Below, one piece after another: positions 14,457 through 23,027 of a stretch of 27,661 nt of DNA. The translations under genes and the position numbers were made by a program. This DNA is from JANRKG01 sp033763635. GTDB lineage: Bacteria > Cyanobacteriota > Cyanobacteriia > GCF-001939115. Positions within the stretch are counted from its first letter, which is position 1. Each line of letters begins with the position of its first letter. Below the pieces are notes generated by a model. That model worked only from the letters and a program-made list of their open reading frames with translations, had not been told where the DNA came from and made no database searches. Where the stretch lies: contig JANRKG010000012.1 of NCBI GenBank assembly GCA_033763635.1, positions 1 through 27,661 on the forward strand, in the 5' to 3' direction.

Positions 14457-14511
14457 GCCTAATTCCAGCGAGATCTTGTTACCCTAGCGGGTAAATCTAT
14501 CCCTGTGGTTT

Positions 14512-15351
14512 ATGTCAGATCCCTTTCCCACGTCTTTAGTATTGGATATTAGTGCCTTAATGGCCTCCAAAACCCGTGACTGGCAGGAATTTTCCCGCGT
14601 AGGAACCTGCTTCCTGCCAGGTCCCGTAGTGGATGAACTGAAATTTCTGTGCGATCGGGCCAGTGATTCTGATCAAGAAAAGGTGGCGCGGGAGTTTAGT
14701 CGCTTTCATCCGACCAGTGGTTGGCAAACAACCGATCTCAGCTTGAGCCATCCATCGATCAAAGCGCCCAGTGGCTCCGCTGCCAGCAAAAACGCTCGTC
14801 TGATGGTATCTGTAGCAGAATGTGCCTACGGCTTGGCAGAATCCAATCCAGAAGAGTTGATTGTGCTGGTGTCAAATAGCCATCCTTTGTTACAGATGGT
14901 TCAGTCTACAAATGCTGAAAACCTGTGTGGAATTACCCTGACGGCTTTATTGCAGTGGGCTAGAACTCACCAAAAACCGCCCGCCGTAGTTCAGCAAGGG
15001 CGGACCATGCAAGCAGCGATCATGCCCGGATCGGTTCGAAGTGATTCCGGGAGCAAACCCGTCAGGGCCAAAGCGTCTCCAGGGCGATCGACTCCCCCAC
15101 CCGCGCCCCCGGCCTCGCCCGCCCCGGCCTCTGCCGTTCGCTACCGACCAAACAGAAGTTCTTCGAGTCACCCTGGTTTCCTGTCCCAACTCATTTCTGG
15201 AGTGATTGCCCTGACACTGTTTACGGTCGCTGGGCTAGCGATGTGGCAAATGGTGCAGCCCGCAAGTTTCAGGCAGTTCTGGAAAAGAACTGGATTGCCA
15301 GCCCTTCCCTGGGATGCACCCTCTCAGCAAACTAAACCTGTGAAGCGGTGA
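14512..15351 (+). CDS. PIN-like domain protein with C-terminal membrane anchor
   Basis: A 279-residue protein. Residues about 8-155 look like a PIN (RNase) domain: LVLDISALM with D12, VVDELKFL with D41/E42, and a late IVLVSNSHPLL. In active PIN domains that last motif normally carries an aspartate after S/T-N; here it is serine, so catalytic activity is doubtful. A Pro/Ala/Ser-rich, basic linker (about 165-220) leads to one hydrophobic helix (about 227-247) and a short basic tail, suggesting a tail-anchored protein with the domain in the cytoplasm. It lies 55 bp after the MATE stop and 62 bp before an exported protein gene. No antitoxin-like partner is seen, so it is unlikely to be a VapC toxin. 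Confidence 0.72.
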   Translation: MSDPFPTSLVLDISALMASKTRDWQEFSRVGTCFLPGPVVDELKFLCDRASDSDQEKVAREFSRFHPTSGWQTTDLSLSHPSIKAPSGSAASKNARLMVSVAECAYGLAESNPEELIVLVSNSHPLLQMVQSTNAENLCGITLTALLQWARTHQKPPAVVQQGRTMQAAIMPGSVRSDSGSKPVRAKASPGRSTPPPAPPASPAPASAVRYRPNRSSSSHPGFLSQLISGVIALTLFTVAGLAMWQMVQPASFRQFWKRTGLPALPWDAPSQQTKPVKR

Positions 15352-15413
15352 TCAGGAACCCTGCTTCCTCCTGGCTCCGTCTATCTCCCTACCCTCTTGT
15401 TTGGAGAAGTTGT

Positions 15414-16277
15414 ATGACTCGTCTGCGGTGTCTTGCTTCTGTTTTGTTGCTGACCAGTGTTCTGTATTCTGGGATTGGGTTTACCTTTGCCGATCGCACC
15501 CTTGCCTCTTCCGATCGGTCTGCTCTAGATACGGTAATCGCCAGGAGAAATGAGGACACTCCCCGCAAAATCCGACCTGAAGAGCGTAACCGGATCACTG
15601 CAATTTTGCAAGTGAAGCAAGATCTGGCGAAACGGTTGGGGAGCGCTGCGGGCAATGTGAGAGTGGTTGAGACAACCCGCCAGACCTGGCCTGATGGGTG
15701 CTTGGGAATCCCAGATCCCCTTGCGCTTTGCACCCAGGCGCTTGTTCCGGGTTGGCGGATGGTGGCAGAAGCGAATGGGCAACGGTTCGTTTATCGCACC
15801 AATTTATCGGGATCGATCGTGAAGTTTGATCAGGCTGCCAGTCAAACAACGCAGGGGCAAGGGCTTCAACCGATTCGTCTCAACGCTCAAGAGATGCCCC
15901 AGCCCCTGACCGGGAATGTGGTCTTCCGGGCGATTGCCAGTGGTGGAATTACAGGGCGGCACTATGCAACCCTGCTCCTCCGCGATGGACGTTTAGTGCG
16001 GGTTCCCGTCGATGCTCAGGGCTGGTCGGGGGAAGGGCAGGTGTTCGGGCGGGTTTCACGGCAACAGATTCGGGCATTTGAACAGTTGCTCCAACAACAA
16101 AAGTTTGTGCAGTTTCATGGTTGGAGTTATCCGGCCCCTGCTGGAGCCGCCGATTTCATCACCATTACCCTGAGCAGCCGACGGGGGACGATCCAGTATG
16201 CCGATATTGTTCAAGAGCAACTTCCTGCTTCTCTGCGAAGTGTAATTCAAATGTGGAATCAAATGACACGGGTATGA
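15414..16277 (+). CDS. Exported protein of unknown function
   Basis: A 287-residue protein with a clear signal peptide: basic MTRLR, hydrophobic CLASVLLLTSVLYSGIGF, then a likely cleavage near TLAS. I chose ATG at 15414 because GGAGAAG (15403-15409) precedes it and the signal peptide then begins correctly; the frame is open back to GTG 15348. The mature part contains a segment common in cyanobacterial exported proteins: VRVVETTRQTW followed by PDGCLGIP, a second Cys (LCTQ), PGWRM and FVYRTNLSG. The two cysteines could form a disulfide in the periplasm. I do not recognise an enzymatic motif. The C-terminal half (RDGRLVRVP, LSSRRGTIQYADIV) is beta-rich in appearance. Confidence 0.75.
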   Translation: MTRLRCLASVLLLTSVLYSGIGFTFADRTLASSDRSALDTVIARRNEDTPRKIRPEERNRITAILQVKQDLAKRLGSAAGNVRVVETTRQTWPDGCLGIPDPLALCTQALVPGWRMVAEANGQRFVYRTNLSGSIVKFDQAASQTTQGQGLQPIRLNAQEMPQPLTGNVVFRAIASGGITGRHYATLLLRDGRLVRVPVDAQGWSGEGQVFGRVSRQQIRAFEQLLQQQKFVQFHGWSYPAPAGAADFITITLSSRRGTIQYADIVQEQLPASLRSVIQMWNQMTRV

Positions 16278-16402
16278 TCGGCGGCTCTATTTCACAGATA
16301 GAAAAACTCTATCGCCTGTTTTCGGAATTCACGATTTGCGATCGACTTCCTCAGGCTACAATGTCTTAACAGTGACCTGAAGACACAAAAGGTAGATGGG
16401 AT

Positions 16403-16879
16403 ATGGCGTTGATTACAAATGGTGGTAGTCTCATTCGTGACCTGGAACAGGCAGGTTCCCTGGGGGTTTACGTTCCCCTAGAGGGAGGCCACGAAGGTCG
16501 ATATCAACGCCGAATTCGAGCCGCAGGATATACCATGACGGTGATGACTGCCAGAGGACTCGGAGATTTATCGGCCTATCTCATGGGCGTACATGGGGTC
16601 CGGCCTCCTCACCTGGGCAAGAAAACAACAGGGCAGGATGCAGCCGTTGGCTACCGTTACTATGTTCCGCCGATCGTTGGCTACCAACTAGAGCATCTTC
16701 CCCCCCGGTCTAAAGGGCTGTGCCTCTGGCTGATCGAAGGAAATATTCTCTCCAGCCAAGAGATTCAGTATTTGGTGGACCTGCCCAAGACTGAACCTCG
16801 CGTCAAGATTGTAGTAGAGCGGGGTGGTGAGCGATTTTTCCGGTGGACGAGTTTACAAGAAACGTTGGTCGCTGCGTAA
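16403..16879 (+). CDS. ndhN: NAD(P)H-quinone oxidoreductase subunit N
   Basis: NdhN is a peripheral subunit of the cyanobacterial/chloroplast NDH-1 complex, found only in oxygenic phototrophs and needed for ferredoxin-plastoquinone electron flow (cyclic flow, respiration and CO2 uptake). The 158-residue product has the full family length and motifs: MALITNGGSLIRDLEQAGSL at the start, EGRYQRRIRAAGY (residues about 31-43), the central VGYRYYVPP with VGYQLEHLPP, and GLCLWLIEGN before the C-terminal part. No membrane helix, as expected. It is convergent with argD; a repeat-built hairpin lies between the two stops. Confidence 0.96.
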   Translation: MALITNGGSLIRDLEQAGSLGVYVPLEGGHEGRYQRRIRAAGYTMTVMTARGLGDLSAYLMGVHGVRPPHLGKKTTGQDAAVGYRYYVPPIVGYQLEHLPPRSKGLCLWLIEGNILSSQEIQYLVDLPKTEPRVKIVVERGGERFFRWTSLQETLVAA

Positions 16880-16882
16880 GAG

Positions 16883-16912
16883 GAAGGCAGAGGGCATTTC
16901 CGTTCTGCCTTC
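16883..16912. terminator. Shared hairpin between convergent ndhN and argD
   Basis: GAAGGCAGA (16883-16891) pairs perfectly with TCTGCCTTC (16904-16912), loop of 12. Because the right arm is part of a 7-bp tandem array (TTCTGCC, three copies, 16903-16923), the left arm can pair in several registers. It sits between the two stops and could act in both directions, though it lacks a strong T-run. Confidence 0.5.
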
Positions 16913-16923
16913 TGCCTTCTGCC
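16903..16923. repeat. Heptanucleotide tandem repeat TTCTGCC x3
   Basis: Three exact TTCTGCC units followed by a partial TTCTCC. Heptanucleotide short tandem repeats are a known feature of filamentous cyanobacteria. It lies in the ndhN-argD gap. Confidence 0.85.
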
Positions 16924-16929
16924 TTCTCC

Positions 16930-18204
16930 TTAAACCGCTGCCATTGCTCGATCGAGTGCCTGTAATGCCTGGTCAATCTCAGCTTCCGTCACGATCAGGG
17001 GAGGCACAAAGCGTAATACCTTCGGTCCCGCAGGAACCAGCAGTAAGCCTTCTTCGATCGCAGCCTTCACCACCGCAGCGGAGGTTAGCTCAATCTCGGC
17101 TTTCAGTTCCATCCCGTTGATCAGCCCCCAGCCGCGCACTTCCTCAACGCGATCGGGATAGCGCTCGGCAATTTGTCGCAGTCCGGCCCGGAGTTGTTCG
17201 CCCCGTGCTTGTACGTGAGCCAGCAGATTTTCCCGATCGATCGTCTGGCACACGGCCAGGGCAACGGCACAGGCAAAGGGGTTGCCACCAAAGGTACTTG
17301 CGTGATCTCCCGGTTGGAACACACAGCAATGGGCCTTTGCCATCAACGCCCCGATAGGGATGCCGCCCCCCAGCCCCTTCGCACTGGTGAAAATATCCGG
17401 TTCAATGCCTAGATTTTCGTAGCCCCAAAGTTGCCCGGTGCGTCCGACCCCGACCTGCACTTCGTCCAGGATCAGCAGGATGCCTTTCTCGTCACAGATT
17501 TCGCGGATGCGTTGGAAGTAGGTGAGTTCACCGGGACGAACTCCCCCTTCCCCTTGCAGGGCTTCCAGCAGAATCGCGGCAACCTGGCGTTCGTCTTTGT
17601 CCAGTTCATCGATCGCCGCTTCCAGGGCTGTGATGTCGTTGTAGGGGACGTAATGGAAACCGGGCATCAAGGGATCAAAGTTTTTCTGATACTTGGGTTG
17701 GCCTGTTGCGGTAATGGTTGCGAGCGTGCGCCCGTGAAAACTGGCGTGGGCTGTCAGAATCACGGGTTTCGTGATGTTGAGAACCGTATGGGCATACTTT
17801 CGAGCCAGTTTGATTGCCCCTTCGTTGGCTTCGGCTCCGGAGTTGCAGAAAAAGGCACGATCGGCACAGGAATGATCAACCAGCCATTTCGCGAGTGCCC
17901 CCTGCTCCTGGATGTAGTAGAGGTTGGAGACATGGTGCAGCTTTGCGATTTGCTGGGTCACGGCCTCGATCATCACTGGATGGGCGTGGCCCAGAGTGCA
18001 GGTTGCAATCCCGGCAACGAAATCCAGATACTCGCGTCCTTCCGTATCCCAGACACGGCACCCCGAACCACGCTCTAGAGCCAGGGGAAAACGTCCGTAG
18101 GTCGTCATCACATGGGCATCGAAATCAGCCGCACTGAAGGGGCTGGACAGATCAGACTCGATCGTTGAAACAGTCAAATTTTGAAGGAGGGTTTCTGGAC
18201 TCAC
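16930..18204 (-). CDS. argD: Acetylornithine aminotransferase
   Basis: A PLP-dependent class III aminotransferase of arginine biosynthesis, converting N-acetylglutamate semialdehyde to N-acetylornithine in the cytoplasm. The 424 residues show the PLP-phosphate motif FFCNSGAEANEGAIKLAR (118-135), FHGRTL (156-161), LILDEVQVGVGRTG (244-257, D247 contacting the pyridine ring) and the Schiff-base lysine K276 in TSAKGLGGGIP, then STFGGNPFACA. An N-terminal extension of about 25 residues before the conserved YGRFPLALERGSG is common in cyanobacteria. Ornithine or succinylornithine aminotransferase are close relatives, but ArgD is the usual cyanobacterial assignment. Monocistronic by appearance. Confidence 0.92.
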   Translation of the reverse strand: MSPETLLQNLTVSTIESDLSSPFSAADFDAHVMTTYGRFPLALERGSGCRVWDTEGREYLDFVAGIATCTLGHAHPVMIEAVTQQIAKLHHVSNLYYIQEQGALAKWLVDHSCADRAFFCNSGAEANEGAIKLARKYAHTVLNITKPVILTAHASFHGRTLATITATGQPKYQKNFDPLMPGFHYVPYNDITALEAAIDELDKDERQVAAILLEALQGEGGVRPGELTYFQRIREICDEKGILLILDEVQVGVGRTGQLWGYENLGIEPDIFTSAKGLGGGIPIGALMAKAHCCVFQPGDHASTFGGNPFACAVALAVCQTIDRENLLAHVQARGEQLRAGLRQIAERYPDRVEEVRGWGLINGMELKAEIELTSAAVVKAAIEEGLLLVPAGPKVLRFVPPLIVTEAEIDQALQALDRAMAAV

Positions 18205-18328
18205 GGCTTTTCCCTGGGAATGTTAACCTGACAACACGCACCTTATTTTACTGAGTCCTTCCCCTAAGAAGGGAGATCCAGGTGGATAGATTCTGTTGTG
18301 ATTTGTTGACAAAGTATTGACCAACACC

Positions 18329-21300
18329 TTACCAGGGATTCCCAATCAGGGTAAAGCCTGCCCAGTAGTAAGGATGGGTCAAATTACTGCCTTCTAAGTT
18401 ACCTAACGCTGGGGGCAGGGGAATTCCACCTCGCGTTCCCCGCAATTGGCCCCCTTCAATGCGAATTTGGCCCCGGAGCATTGCCAGTTGAGCCTGTCGT
18501 AAGGCTTCTGCCTTCGCGGGAGCCGTCTCTAAAGACCGATAGAATTCGGTCATGAGGCCGAGGGTTGCCGCGTCACTGACATACCAGAGACTTCCCATTG
18601 CCGACTTCACCCCTGCCTGAACGGCCAATCCCGCAAATCCGAGTTCTGCCTGACGATCGCCGAGAGCCGTTCGACAAGCGCTCAAAACCAACAACTCGAT
18701 CGGCGGATCATTTAATTGCAGTTGCCGTAACTGGTTCAAATACAACCGACCATTCGAGAACTGAATATAGGAATTACCGGGGGCACCGGGGCGAAATTCA
18801 CCATGCGTTGCCAGATGGAGAATGCCAAACCGCTGTTGCTGGCGGACCCGCTGGAGATTTTCGATCGTAAAGTCCCGATTTAGAAAATACTTGCCGCCCC
18901 GATCCCAGATGTCGCGAACAATCACCGACAACTCCTGGGGCACCGCAGGTAATGGCGACTGATCCGAAAACTCGGACGCTCCCATCCCCAGAATTTGGGT
19001 GTTTCGTACATCGACGTACCGGGTGTCTGTCAGGCGCAACGTTGGCATCAAACCCAGGCTATAGCGTTCTAGTAAAAAGTTTTTGCCATCATGAAGCGCT
19101 GCCAGAGGAAGCGATCGCAGACCCGTGTCTGCGATAAAAGCAATGTTATTGATCTGGTCAGCCTTCAACTCCGTTTCCATTGGGGCAACCAGCCATTGAT
19201 ACAATTGCTGAGCAGAAGGCAAATAATTATCGTTGGAGGGGTCTGACGCTTGAGTTCGGAACTGTTGAGCCGCAGCCATTACGGCCCCCCGTGTGGCTCC
19301 GGGCACTCGTTTTCGTACTTCGCGATCGGCTGTAATGATAATGAGTTCTAGCTGGTCCGAATCTAATTCCAGCAGTTGCTTGTTGGATCTGACCGAGGTG
19401 GGGACGAAATAGGCATAGACGATCGCGGGTCTGATGCCCGTTAATTGCGTAATTTGCCGTAGAGTTGTCTGGGGACTTAAAGATTGCTCAAGACTGGTTG
19501 TGGGTGAAATCTCCAGGTACTCTTGAAAGTCAGCCGCTAGCTCCTGATCTGTTTCATCGACTTCCAGGTCACCTGTAGTTGTTTCTGAAAAATCAGCAGC
19601 GAGTTCTACCTCTTCCTCTGCCACCTCATCTACCGAGTCAGACTCTTCCTCCCCCTCAAAAGCATCGGTGGTTAACTGAGGTTGGAATTCTGGGTCCAGC
19701 AATTCCTCTAATAAGCCACTATCACTGCCATCTACAAGCATAGAAGTGGTAATGATCAAGCCTGTTGTGATTGAGCTATTGATATCAATGACACTTCCAG
19801 GCAGTTCTTCTCCTGACAGGCTAAAAGCAGAAATATCAATTGATCCAGTGGTGCCAGTGGAAGCATCCAACGTGACATCCCCCGCGATCGCTTGACCTGC
19901 AAGATTTCCAGCAGCGACATTGACATCACCTACGGTTAAGCGATTGATTGCCGAAACAGAAACATCCCCTGCCAAAGCTAATCCGACAATGGTTTCAGCA
20001 GAAGTATTAATATCCTGAGTTGTGACTGTTTGCCCTGCATTTAGAAAAACATCACCGGAGAGGGATAGACCTGTAACATTGACTGTTGAAGTATCCACCG
20101 TCCCCCGAACCGTCAGGTCTGTGCCAGCGGACAGATTAATATTTCCTCCAAGTGCTGCTGCAACGAAATCTGAGACAGCACTATCAACGCCTCCAGAGGT
20201 ATCAATGGCCCCCACGTCAACAATGCCAGCGGTATCTAAGGCAACATCGCCTGCGATCGAATCCGCATCCCGACTGAAAGCGGATGTCTTGATATCGCCA
20301 ACGACAATATCTGTTGGGGTCGGTGCTTGAATTGAGACATCCCCGCCCTGGTTCGTGATGCCTGTCCCGCCAATTGATTGAGCCAGGATATTGCCCGTTG
20401 TGACATCTCCATTCGCCGTCATCGTGACGTTTCCTGCCACCCCTCCATTCAGGGCAGAGCTATCAATGGTTCCTGTAACGCGAATGTTGCCTCCTGCGGT
20501 GAGGAGGACACCCCCCGGAGTTGCGGTAGCAGGATCAATTGTTTGGGCGACGATCGCCCCCAACACATTAATATCTCCCGGTGCTGTTAGAATCACAGAC
20601 CCCGCAGCAGTCCCCCCTCTGGCAGAGGTTGTGAGCGTACCTGTCGTAATCGTTGCAGGAAGGGTGTCAACGGCTGCGGTAAAGTTGGTTCCTTGAACGA
20701 TCGCTGAGGAGAGGGAACTGGGATCTAGTTCATAGAAATCTGGGTAAGGGGGCGTGGTGAAAGGATAACTATAAATGGATTCTTCTAAAAAAGAGACCCC
20801 TGCCCTCAAAATCACTGCGGGTTCACTGGCGAGAATAAACGCATCCGATGAACAGGAATTCCCTGAGGTGTTGCAATAAGCTAGTAAATTTAGATCAGGC
20901 GTGGTGATTGTGAGATTTCCAGTCCGAATACTCCCGGTCGCCTCCACCTTCAAAGCTGCTCCCGTGTAGTCTCCAAACACCACATCCCCATTCACACTAA
21001 TGATGGGGTCATAGAGACTGACAAACTGACCGGGATTGCCAGCGCGATCGAGTACAGAAAATCCACCTTTGCTGAAGAAGTGAGCATCTCCCGAAATCAC
21101 CCCATCGCTCACCAGACTAAGGCGGCCTCCACTCTGAAAAGGCGTGATTTGCAAATGGTTTAGAGCCAAAATATCAATAGTTTGGTTGCCCTGAATCAAC
21201 AAATTCCCACCTGAGATTGCCAGAAACGGGTTCGCCTGGGTGTCGCGAATGCGAACCGTATTGTTTGCAAGTAACGTTAAATCTCCTGTGGTGCGAAGCT

Positions 21301-22222
21301 GGCTTTCCGATAGGGTGATGTTATGGGTGGCTGAAAGGGTTGCTGCTCCTGCGCTCAAATTGCGAACACTGACATCCCCTGCACCAATAGTGAGTCCTGA
21401 ACCCCTGAGTTCCACCTGTCCCTGACTGTTCAGACGAATGCCTGTTGCGCTACCGATCGCATCCCCACCTGTCAGAAGTTGGGCAAGGGAACGGGGTGTT
21501 GGGAATTGGGAACTGGCATCTGGGAGATCCAGGCTGAGGGGGCTATGGGGTTGACTCAGGCGGATCAGGGAACTTCTGGGAAGGGTTGTGACGGTGATTT
21601 GACCACCAGAGGCACTCAAGGTTCCGGTACTGAGGATGGTTTCTCCCAGAAGGCTCAAGGAATTGCCCTGGGAAACGGATAGATTTCCGGCGTTGACGAT
21701 CGCCCCGGGGGTTGTGGAAAAGGCGAGGCGATCGGGGTTCCCCAGCAAATTTGCAAAATCGGCGGGTCCAATGGCTTGAAACCAACCATTTTCAAAGCCG
21801 ATCCCTGTAGCGGTGGTGGCGGTGAAGGCCGCAGGAACGTTCAGGCTGGCGGTAGGACCAAACACAACCCCCGCTGGATTCATCAGAAATAGGTTGGCAT
21901 TGCCTCCGGTTACTTGCAGTAGCCCATTGATAATGGATGGATCGCCGCCAACTACACGGGCAAGAATATTTTGCAGTTCCGGAGTTGCGAGAAAGTTGGC
22001 AATCTGGTTGGAGTCGAGACCCAATTGAGTGAAGCTCTGGAACAAGTTCAGCCGATCGCCCGATAACTGTCCACCGCTGATGTCAAACCGATTACCCTCC
22101 TGCTGAACGATCGTCCCGGTTCCATCTGCTGCGGGAAGGATGGGTTGGGCTTTTGCAATGGGAATTCTCCACGAAAAGCCAATCAGGGCAAACAGCAAGG
22201 AAACGAATTTGAATCGCTGCAT
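18329..22222 (-). CDS. Secreted haemagglutination-domain / beta-helix / CHAT-protease fusion
   Basis: A 1297-residue secreted protein. A signal peptide (about 1-26, ending AKAQP) precedes a filamentous-haemagglutinin (TPS) N-terminal domain, about 28-140, with FDISGGQLSGDRLNLFQSF and NANLFLMNPAGVVFGP. Residues about 150-830 are a low-cysteine, Gly/Thr/Asn/Val-rich beta-helix-type region with recurring GDV/GNI/TTGN-like rungs. An acidic linker (about 835-905, rich in E and D, with ELAADF twice) leads to a C-terminal CHAT caspase-like peptidase domain (about 930-1297) with the catalytic pair H1140 in HLATHGEF and C1183 in VLSACRTALG, and a typical end HPYYWAGFTLIG. TPS proteins need an outer-membrane TpsB partner; none is in the window. 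Target and cleavage partners are unknown. Confidence 0.92.
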   Translation of the reverse strand: MQRFKFVSLLFALIGFSWRIPIAKAQPILPAADGTGTIVQQEGNRFDISGGQLSGDRLNLFQSFTQLGLDSNQIANFLATPELQNILARVVGGDPSIINGLLQVTGGNANLFLMNPAGVVFGPTASLNVPAAFTATTATGIGFENGWFQAIGPADFANLLGNPDRLAFSTTPGAIVNAGNLSVSQGNSLSLLGETILSTGTLSASGGQITVTTLPRSSLIRLSQPHSPLSLDLPDASSQFPTPRSLAQLLTGGDAIGSATGIRLNSQGQVELRGSGLTIGAGDVSVRNLSAGAATLSATHNITLSESQLRTTGDLTLLANNTVRIRDTQANPFLAISGGNLLIQGNQTIDILALNHLQITPFQSGGRLSLVSDGVISGDAHFFSKGGFSVLDRAGNPGQFVSLYDPIISVNGDVVFGDYTGAALKVEATGSIRTGNLTITTPDLNLLAYCNTSGNSCSSDAFILASEPAVILRAGVSFLEESIYSYPFTTPPYPDFYELDPSSLSSAIVQGTNFTAAVDTLPATITTGTLTTSARGGTAAGSVILTAPGDINVLGAIVAQTIDPATATPGGVLLTAGGNIRVTGTIDSSALNGGVAGNVTMTANGDVTTGNILAQSIGGTGITNQGGDVSIQAPTPTDIVVGDIKTSAFSRDADSIAGDVALDTAGIVDVGAIDTSGGVDSAVSDFVAAALGGNINLSAGTDLTVRGTVDTSTVNVTGLSLSGDVFLNAGQTVTTQDINTSAETIVGLALAGDVSVSAINRLTVGDVNVAAGNLAGQAIAGDVTLDASTGTTGSIDISAFSLSGEELPGSVIDINSSITTGLIITTSMLVDGSDSGLLEELLDPEFQPQLTTDAFEGEEESDSVDEVAEEEVELAADFSETTTGDLEVDETDQELAADFQEYLEISPTTSLEQSLSPQTTLRQITQLTGIRPAIVYAYFVPTSVRSNKQLLELDSDQLELIIITADREVRKRVPGATRGAVMAAAQQFRTQASDPSNDNYLPSAQQLYQWLVAPMETELKADQINNIAFIADTGLRSLPLAALHDGKNFLLERYSLGLMPTLRLTDTRYVDVRNTQILGMGASEFSDQSPLPAVPQELSVIVRDIWDRGGKYFLNRDFTIENLQRVRQQQRFGILHLATHGEFRPGAPGNSYIQFSNGRLYLNQLRQLQLNDPPIELLVLSACRTALGDRQAELGFAGLAVQAGVKSAMGSLWYVSDAATLGLMTEFYRSLETAPAKAEALRQAQLAMLRGQIRIEGGQLRGTRGGIPLPPALGNLEGSNLTHPYYWAGFTLIGNPW

Positions 22223-22347
22223 AGGAGTAGGAGTCCATTAATCTTCTGGAGCAAGGGTGACAATTTCCCTCCGTATCATAAAGCACAGGAATTATCTCAG
22301 CACCTTCTATCCCACGCATCCAAATGATTATGATCTAATCAAAAAAT

Positions 22348-23025
22348 TTATTTGTTTTTTTCTAAGTCGTTTCCGAGTATCCCAGGATACCGCTGACAGG
22401 AGTCTGCCAGTTTATCGGCGATCGCCGCCACCCAATTTTCATCCTGATTCGTGTAACTGCGGGGGGCATTAGCTCCCAAAATTAATACCCCCTGATCGCC
22501 GATCGGTTGGCAGATCACGCCTTGCGTATTTTCGGGCAGGTAAGTGAATTCCACCCGTCCCGGATACACTTTCAAATCCACCAGATAAATCGCTTGTTGC
22601 TTATCCAATACCCGTTGCAAAATCGGACCCGGTTTGACTTCCGGGTCCGGGCTTAAGATGCCGCGCCTCAGAAGAACCCGCCCCCTGTAAAAGACCACCA
22701 ACGATTTTGTGACCGTATTGGTTAGCAAAATTTTGGAAGCCCAGGCCAGTTCAACCTGTAAAGGTTCGGGCAGGTCGGGAGCCAGTTCTAATCCTTCCGT
22801 CCCCGCTAGGAGCACGGCCTCCGGAGATCGGGGTTGCACCCGTTGCCAGAGCAACCCCGTCAGAATGAGCAGGGCACTGACGATCACCCCCAGCACGTCC
22901 GATCGGGCCTGGGATTCGGTCAGGGTTCCCGTGAGCAGCCGATTGAGGAGCAGCAGAGTTCCCGCCAGCCCCCCGGCAACGAGCGGAAGGCGGCGCAAAA
23001 TGGCATCGCGATCGGACTTTGCCAT
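22348..23025 (-). CDS. CCB2/CCB4-like cofactor-assembly protein (complex C subunit B, DUF2930)
   Basis: A 225-residue membrane protein resembling the cyanobacterial homologues of CCB2/CCB4, factors that attach heme c(n) to cytochrome b6 of the b6f complex. Two closely spaced N-terminal helices are visible (about 13-30 and 45-60: LVAGGLAGTLLLLNRL and LGVIVSALLILTGLLW), followed by a soluble domain with LLTNTVTKSLVVFYRGRVLLRRG (about 99-121), TQGVICQPIGDQGVLILG, and a C-terminal helix ending in a charged tail. ATG at 23025 lies two bases after the stop of the Ycf45/R3H gene, so it is the third gene of the ldpA cluster. Assignment rests on remembered family features; function in heme attachment is by homology. 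Confidence 0.78.
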   Translation of the reverse strand: MAKSDRDAILRRLPLVAGGLAGTLLLLNRLLTGTLTESQARSDVLGVIVSALLILTGLLWQRVQPRSPEAVLLAGTEGLELAPDLPEPLQVELAWASKILLTNTVTKSLVVFYRGRVLLRRGILSPDPEVKPGPILQRVLDKQQAIYLVDLKVYPGRVEFTYLPENTQGVICQPIGDQGVLILGANAPRSYTNQDENWVAAIADKLADSCQRYPGILGNDLEKNK

Positions 23026-23027
23026 AG

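Noticed and set aside
14512..15351. VapC-type toxin of a toxin-antitoxin pair
   Set aside because: No small antitoxin gene precedes it, the protein is twice the usual size with a membrane anchor, and a key acidic residue is missing.
17431..18078. A 215-codon plus-strand open frame
   Set aside because: It is antisense to argD, whose motifs are complete. Its sequence has no family features and reflects GC-rich codon positions of argD.
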